Positions 13,251 through 17,773 of a DNA stretch of 17,773 nucleotides are shown one piece after another. Below the pieces are notes generated by a model that saw only the letters and a list, made by a program, of their open reading frames with translations, ran no database searches and was not told where the DNA came from. Origin of the DNA: Porphyromonadaceae bacterium UBA7207 (lineage in GTDB: Bacteria; Bacteroidota; Bacteroidia; Bacteroidales; Muribaculaceae); the NCBI GenBank assembly GCA_002490635.1, contig DKUJ01000051.1, positions 1 through 17,773 on the forward strand, written 5' to 3'. Positions within the stretch are counted from its first letter, which is position 1. The number at the start of each line of letters is the position of its first letter. A program made the position numbers and the translations under genes.

Positions 13251-14441
13251 TCAGAACAATGTTGTCTGCGCATCACTATCCGGCTGGCGCGGACGGCGTG
13301 GCGGCTCCACATAGCCGAAGTCGGGATTCTCCGGGCGACGTGGTGTTAGCTCCGGCGAAGGATCGCATGCGAACCAGCCTGGAGTCTCGAAATCTTCCTC
13401 GGCACTATCCATCTCCTCCTTGCCGATTGCAAAAAGACTTCCGGAATCGTTGTGCCGCAGGTCGTCGAGTTCTTTCATTGCCACGGAAAGACTATCCTTC
13501 AGCTTCTTGTTGCTGGTTTTAAGCCTGGCTATGCGTTCGTCGCGCTTGGCGATAACGGACTGCACCTGCTCCATCGCCTTCTGGACCTCCTGCACGGAGT
13601 TCACAATCTGGAGACTTTCGGCAAGGTCGGTCTCGGCTTTGCGCCGGCGCTCCCGTTCGCCGGTGAGTTCTTCCTGCAACTGGCTATACATCTGCTTTGC
13701 CATTTCCTGAGCCTGTTCGAGCTCCGCAACCCGAGTGGCTCCCTGCGCACACTCGGCGGCGAGGCGTTCGAGTTCTTCGGCACTGTCGGCCGGCGCTCCT
13801 TTCAGCCGCTCTATCTCTGCTTTAAGTTCGTCGATGATTCCGGGTTGAACGTCGGCAAGTTTCACTTTGTTGAGCAGACTTCGGTTTTCAAGCTCGAACT
13901 GCTCACGCTCCGATTCGAGTCGTGCGACCTGTGCTTCCAGATCGTTCACGCGGTCGGACAGCGCTCTGCGGCGACGGTCGGCACTCAGCTGCTGCTCGCG
14001 AAGGGTGTTTTTCTGCTGCTCCACCCGCTCCATCTCCTTGCGCAGGCGGTCGCTCTCGTCAACAGCGGCATCGGCTGAGGCTTTGAGTCTCTGTTCGGCG
14101 AACTTCAATGCCTGTGCCTCGAGTTCCTTGAGATAATCCGCCACCGACTGGTCGAGGCGGCGTGCCAATGCCTGGCGCTGGCGTTCGCCGTCGATGCTTT
14201 CGCCGACAAAGGCCGGCAGAGATTCGTTGAAAACAGCCAGCATGCCATCCAGCAGCAACTCCTGCATGGCAGGCTCGAACTGTATGGAGTCAGGTATCCT
14301 GGCACTTTCGCCACCTGCCGGGCAAGCTCCGTCGTGAGGGGCGGCTTCGTCATCGTCGGTGGAAACGATGCTGTAATCTATATCGTCGTCGTCGTCACCG
14401 CCGAAGCCTAAGGCGCGGCGCATGCTGCTGAAGAAACTCAT
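13251..14441 (-). CDS. Coiled-coil protein with possible C-terminal beta-clamp motif
   Basis: I do not recognise a named family. The 396-residue protein has a short basic-hydrophobic N-terminus (MSFFSSMRRALGFGG), an acidic stretch (DDDDDIDYS) and a small helical region at about 50-80. Long heptad-rich coiled coils follow at about 85-215 and 220-330, dense in Glu, Arg, Gln and Leu. The tail from about 350 is Pro/Arg-rich and ends in QTTLF (392-396), which fits the QxxLF pentapeptide of sliding-clamp ligands. There is no signal peptide, so it is probably cytosolic. It overlaps the receiver/ATP-grasp gene as ATGA (14438-14441), implying coupled expression and perhaps a shared complex. It is real by codon pattern and overlap geometry, but its function is unknown. 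Confidence 0.8.
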   Translation of the reverse strand: MSFFSSMRRALGFGGDDDDDIDYSIVSTDDDEAAPHDGACPAGGESARIPDSIQFEPAMQELLLDGMLAVFNESLPAFVGESIDGERQRQALARRLDQSVADYLKELEAQALKFAEQRLKASADAAVDESDRLRKEMERVEQQKNTLREQQLSADRRRRALSDRVNDLEAQVARLESEREQFELENRSLLNKVKLADVQPGIIDELKAEIERLKGAPADSAEELERLAAECAQGATRVAELEQAQEMAKQMYSQLQEELTGERERRRKAETDLAESLQIVNSVQEVQKAMEQVQSVIAKRDERIARLKTSNKKLKDSLSVAMKELDDLRHNDSGSLFAIGKEEMDSAEEDFETPGWFACDPSPELTPRRPENPDFGYVEPPRRPRQPDSDAQTTLF

Positions 14442-17416
14442 GGAATCGGATTGGATGGTTTTTCAATTATGCCACGGCCGCTGCGGCCGTCGATGGCTAT
14501 GGACAATGATCCGGCAAATTCTATCACTCTCACATATTTGTCGTCGAACACGGCATCGAGACCGTCGAGCCACGAGCTGTCGTAGAAGCCGCTGTCCGCC
14601 CCAGGGTCGACCGTGAGATAGCCTACGCCAAGGGAGGTAAGATTCTGGAAGAAATGAGTACCCTGGCTGGGTTCCACGCGGAAGTTGCCGGTGGCGGCTT
14701 CCACAACCACACGGGCCTGGGAAATATCGGCCCAACGCACAGGGATGCCGAGGGCAGGGTCGCTCGAGCCCCATCGTCCGGGACCTATGAGGACGTAGTT
14801 CTTTTCACGAAGGCGCATGTCCTCGTTGATTTTCTGCAGCACCGGCACAATCTCGGCGGTGTGAAGCGAATCGAAAGAGGCCGGCTTCACATAAACTATA
14901 GTGCTTACGCCTTCTGCCATCCCGTTTCCGAGCGCATGCCCGCTGCGCACAATAAGGCGGCTGTCGGGCAGCTCAAGCACCTGGTCGCTCACCAGATTGC
15001 GCTTGTCGATTATAGGCCGTATCTGCAGCCAGTAGAGGTTTCCGCGGATACCGTCGCCGTTGGCTACGGGAAAAACATTGCCGGCGAACTCGATCTCCAC
15101 CGGGCGCTGCATCGCGTTTTGTCCCTGCCTGAGCATGAAATCGATGGCCGGGGCAAGCGGCACCACCTTGTCGCGCAGTATATTGGCGAAAGTAATCACC
15201 CTTCTGCCGCGACCAAAGTCGCTGTCGCGAAGCATGTTGTCAGCAGCGTCGTAGGTGCTGGCGGTGTAACGCAAGGCGCCTTTGCCTGCAAAATCCTGCA
15301 CATCCTTCTCCTCCAGCGAAGCGCCCTCATCGACCTTTGCTGCAAATTCGGCACCCTCGCCGTTGGGTAGGGCGAACAGCCGCCGCTGTGTGTCGCGGAG
15401 GGCAAGATCGAGTGTCGAGGTCTGAAGTGCATGGGCGGGATACCGCGGCGAGAAGCGTAGTCCGCGTCCGCCGTCGACTATGTATTTTCCGAGCCCGACA
15501 GCCACTTCGGCAACTCCGTCGTCGGGCTTTTCGTCGCCCAGCGGATAATAGTTGAGCGAGCGCCCCACGCCGGAGAAGGTCGGGAAATAGAGACCGTCAT
15601 AATCCTCGCCCACAACCTCCTGGATAATCACCGCCATCTTCTCCTGGTCGATAACGTTGCTGGTGGCGGTCATATAGTTTTTCGAAGCCTTGAAGAACAC
15701 CGACGCATACACACCTTTTATGGCATCCTCGAGCCACGAAAGGCGCTGCACGGGATCTGCGGTCCAAGGCACCATATATGTGGCGTATATGCCTGCGAAC
15801 GGCTGGTAGTGCGAATCTTCCAGCAGGCTGGAACTGCGCACGGCAAACGGCCTGCCAACAACCTCGAAAAGAGCGAGGAAATCCTCTGCCAGCCTCGAGG
15901 GCAGCTCTGCGGCGAGAAAAGCCTCCAGAATGTTTTCGTCGGAAGCATCGCTCAGGGCCAGCGGATAGAGGTCGTTGGAAGCCATGAACTCATCGAAAAT
16001 GTCGGTGCACAGAACCACGGTGCGCGGAATGGAAATCGACAGGCCTTCGAAATTGTCGCACACGGGATTCTTCTTGATTATGGAATCCACGAACGCCAGG
16101 CCGCGCCCTTTGCCGCCAAGACTGCCCTGGCCTATGCGCGCGAAGTTGGAATAGTGGTCGAAACGGTCTTTCTCGAACACGGCCACCACGCCGCGGTTCT
16201 TCATCTTGCGGTACTTCACGATAAGGTCGAAGAACAGCCGCTTCACTGCAGGCGCCTCCTCTATTCTGTCGAACTTGTGGCGCCTCACCACATCGGCTAT
16301 CGGGAAGAGCGCACGGCTGTAGAGCCAGCGGGAGATATCGTTACGTGAGGCATGTGCAAGGAGTGCCGCGGCAGGAATATCGAACACGGCCTTCTGCATC
16401 TCCTTTAGGTTGCGGATGGTCATTATGGGCTGTCCGTCGGCGGGGTCGCGCACCACAAAATTGCCGAAGCCGAAGTTGTCCATGATGGCGCGCCCGAGGT
16501 CCACACCCAGCTTCTTGGAATTCTTGTCCACGAACACGCCTCCGAAATCGCCAACTTTTGCTGCATTGGCGCTCTCGCTGCTCTCTATTATTATGGGCAA
16601 GTAGGGATCCTGCCGGCGAATCCACCGCGCCAGGTCCAGACCGGCCTCGCTGTCCTTGCGGCCACCGTGCATGAACGACACATCGCTGATTACCCCGAGC
16701 ATGTTGCTGCCATAGCGGCGATAGAGAGCCGTGGCCTCTTCGTAGTTTCGGGCGAGCATCACCTTGGGGCGCCCGCGCATGCGCAGCATACGCTCATGCT
16801 GGTTGAGCGCCTCGGTGGAGAACAGCACACTCTGGGTAAGCAGGAAGCGGTAGATATGGGGCAGTACGGCAGAATAAAAGCGCACCGAATCCTCCACCAC
16901 CATAATCATCTGCACGCCCACTTCTGTTATGTCGTCGGCGTTCAGGCTGTCCTCCATAAGCTTTATTATGGCCAGCAGGAGATCCATGTTTCCCAGCCAG
17001 CTGAACACGAAGTCCACCTTGCTCATATCCTGTTCCTTCAGCCTGCGCGACACTTCTTTCGAAAATGCGGTTAACACGACTATGGGAACTGCCGGAAATT
17101 CGTTCTTGAGGGCTGCGGCTCCGTCGAAAGTCTCGCCTATATCGCCGCCGGGCATGGCAATAACTATATCGAAACTCTTCGCACGCATAGCCAGAAGCGC
17201 CTCGCCAATTGTGGACACTCGGGTTACACGTGGCGGCGAGCTGAGATTCAGAGCGACATACTCGTTGTAGAGCTGTTCCTCCACCCTGCCGTCTTCTTCC
17301 ATCATGAAAGCATCGTAGCGGGAAGCCACAAGCAGTACGTTGAACACACGACGGCGCATCAAGGAACCGAACGATGTTTCCTTGAGGTACATGCGGCTTA
17401 AGGCTTCCTCATTCAT
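14438..17416 (-). CDS. Receiver-receiver-ATP-grasp (PEP/pyruvate-binding) protein
   Basis: This 992-residue protein is often annotated as phosphoenolpyruvate synthase in Bacteroidetes. Residues about 24-155 resemble a receiver fold without the phosphoacceptor (DIVIAMPGGD; A87 where Asp is expected). Residues about 168-312 form a second receiver with E175/D176, D245 and K298. The PPDK-type ATP-grasp module spans about 425-805, with GSLGGKGRGLAF (431-442), FAVRSSSLLEDSHYQPFAGI (524-543), PVEIEF and LYWLQIRPI. The C-terminal region has YVLIGPGRWGSSDPALGIPV, but no catalytic swivel histidine and no PEP-binding barrel. True PEP synthase activity is therefore unlikely; a receiver-controlled phosphotransferase or ligase-like role is inferred. 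It is the first gene of a pair with the coiled-coil protein. Confidence 0.88.
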   Translation of the reverse strand: MNEEALSRMYLKETSFGSLMRRRVFNVLLVASRYDAFMMEEDGRVEEQLYNEYVALNLSSPPRVTRVSTIGEALLAMRAKSFDIVIAMPGGDIGETFDGAAALKNEFPAVPIVVLTAFSKEVSRRLKEQDMSKVDFVFSWLGNMDLLLAIIKLMEDSLNADDITEVGVQMIMVVEDSVRFYSAVLPHIYRFLLTQSVLFSTEALNQHERMLRMRGRPKVMLARNYEEATALYRRYGSNMLGVISDVSFMHGGRKDSEAGLDLARWIRRQDPYLPIIIESSESANAAKVGDFGGVFVDKNSKKLGVDLGRAIMDNFGFGNFVVRDPADGQPIMTIRNLKEMQKAVFDIPAAALLAHASRNDISRWLYSRALFPIADVVRRHKFDRIEEAPAVKRLFFDLIVKYRKMKNRGVVAVFEKDRFDHYSNFARIGQGSLGGKGRGLAFVDSIIKKNPVCDNFEGLSISIPRTVVLCTDIFDEFMASNDLYPLALSDASDENILEAFLAAELPSRLAEDFLALFEVVGRPFAVRSSSLLEDSHYQPFAGIYATYMVPWTADPVQRLSWLEDAIKGVYASVFFKASKNYMTATSNVIDQEKMAVIIQEVVGEDYDGLYFPTFSGVGRSLNYYPLGDEKPDDGVAEVAVGLGKYIVDGGRGLRFSPRYPAHALQTSTLDLALRDTQRRLFALPNGEGAEFAAKVDEGASLEEKDVQDFAGKGALRYTASTYDAADNMLRDSDFGRGRRVITFANILRDKVVPLAPAIDFMLRQGQNAMQRPVEIEFAGNVFPVANGDGIRGNLYWLQIRPIIDKRNLVSDQVLELPDSRLIVRSGHALGNGMAEGVSTIVYVKPASFDSLHTAEIVPVLQKINEDMRLREKNYVLIGPGRWGSSDPALGIPVRWADISQARVVVEAATGNFRVEPSQGTHFFQNLTSLGVGYLTVDPGADSGFYDSSWLDGLDAVFDDKYVRVIEFAGSLSIAIDGRSGRGIIEKPSNPIP

Positions 17417-17460
17417 GATTCTTCGTATGTAGCTGCAGGATTAAAATCACTATAGTTTTA

Positions 17461-17468
17461 CAAAATTA
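17461..17468 (-). promoter_or_regulatory. Probable -7 element for the receiver/ATP-grasp gene
   Basis: TAATTTTG on the minus strand is a full TAnnTTTG match, 44 nt before the ATG. No TTTG lies at 19-21 nt spacing; the nearest candidate is TTTC at 23 nt. The promoter is therefore only partly supported. Confidence 0.4.
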
Positions 17469-17501
17469 ATAAATTTCCTCCAATGGCCGGCGAAAAAAAC
17501 C

Positions 17502-17535
17502 AAAAAAGAGCCGCTCCTGCTGGCAGGCGCGGCTC
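17502..17535 (-). terminator. Intrinsic terminator of the right-edge gene
   Basis: On the minus strand GAGCCGC and GCGGCTC enclose an inner CCTGC/GCAGG stem with a single mismatch between them. Six T residues follow. It lies 26 nt after the stop codon of the partial gene at the right edge and separates it from the receiver/ATP-grasp gene. Confidence 0.85.
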
Positions 17536-17561
17536 CTGAATCAGTTAAGCGGTCGGCTATA

Positions 17562-17773
17562 TCACATTCCCGGCCCCCTGAGTTGTTCCATAGCGCCTGT
17601 CCCGGCGTCGATACGATACATATACAACTCTGATGTGGTTTCGCCGTCGTAGCCGAATACAAACAGTATGTATGGTTTGAACACATATCCGCCGGCCGAG
17701 CTGTCGTAGCTGGAAGAGAACGACATCTTGCGGGTTTTCTCACCGGTGAACAGTTCAAGCCAGGAACCTTCCG
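17562..17773 (-). CDS. C-terminal end of an unrecognised protein (partial)
   Basis: A frame open from the window edge encodes the last 69 residues of a minus-strand gene, ending in MEQLRGPGM. It has no start codon inside the window. It is rich in Tyr, Phe, Ser and Gly, with alternating strand-like segments (YVFKPYILFVFGYDG, SELYMYRIDAGTGAMEQL) that suggest a beta-rich protein, perhaps a propeller-type repeat protein. I cannot name a family. Its reality is supported by the terminator 26 nt downstream of the stop. The overlapping 102-residue frame at 17450-17758 is less protein-like and runs through that terminator. Confidence 0.7.
   Translation of the reverse strand, partial: EGSWLELFTGEKTRKMSFSSSYDSSAGGYVFKPYILFVFGYDGETTSELYMYRIDAGTGAMEQLRGPGM

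Noticed and set aside
14438..17416. Genuine phosphoenolpyruvate synthase
   Set aside because: The PPDK-type ATP-grasp motifs are present, but the catalytic swivel histidine and the PEP-binding barrel are not, and two receiver-like domains precede it.
17450..17758. 102-residue minus-strand frame at the right edge
   Set aside because: It runs through a strong terminator and has a shuffled composition; the partial frame ending at 17562 is more protein-like.
1..17773. CRISPR array, tRNA, rRNA, insertion sequence or prophage signs
   Set aside because: No spaced direct repeats, no cloverleaf or rRNA pattern, no transposase or integrase, and no flanking target-site duplications were seen.

Overview
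This 17.8 kb, GC-rich window looks like a chromosomal segment of a Bacteroidales bacterium, most likely close to Muribaculaceae. That rank is an inference from gene content and from promoters of the Bacteroidetes type (TTTG, a 19-21 nt gap, then TAnnTTTG). It also rests on a NusB that starts MINRSLIRIKTVQILYSYLL and has the split layout of this phylum. I see no insertion sequence, CRISPR array, rRNA or tRNA. Almost everything is on the minus strand; the only plus-strand protein gene is a DJ-1 family gene. The region reads as core and conserved-accessory genome rather than a mobile island.

Layout, following minus-strand transcription from right to left. The right edge holds the 3' end of an unrecognised gene with a clear terminator. 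Next is a 992-residue protein with two receiver-like domains and an ATP-grasp (PEP/pyruvate-binding) module. It is coupled by an ATGA overlap to a coiled-coil protein that ends in a possible beta-clamp-binding peptide (QTTLF). A perfect 21-bp inverted repeat terminates this pair and the convergent DJ-1 gene. A lipoprotein ApbE (FAD:protein FMN transferase) gene is divergent from the DJ-1 gene and has its own promoter. A 264-bp gap follows, holding a strong inverted repeat and an orphan plus-strand terminator, possibly a small RNA. Next come an OmpR/PhoB-type response regulator, its histidine kinase, a secreted protein with a thioredoxin-like domain lacking the active-site cysteines, and thiol peroxidase Tpx. 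These four are tightly packed and probably form one redox or envelope-stress operon.

Next is a HU-CCDC81/SPOR membrane protein with its own promoter placed almost on its GTG start codon, so its mRNA may be leaderless. Then come a nitroreductase, a Rossmann/DUF2520 protein, the KdsC-type Kdo-8-P phosphatase and Maf, packed with 4-7 nt overlaps. A second clear promoter drives nusB-yajC-ybbR-coaE.

The most unusual observations are: a NusB about 180 residues longer than the roughly 300-residue Bacteroides protein, apparently because its lineage-specific helical insert has been duplicated; the two-component/thioredoxin-like/Tpx operon; the receiver/ATP-grasp protein coupled to a possible clamp-binding coiled-coil partner; and the promoter geometry of the SPOR gene.
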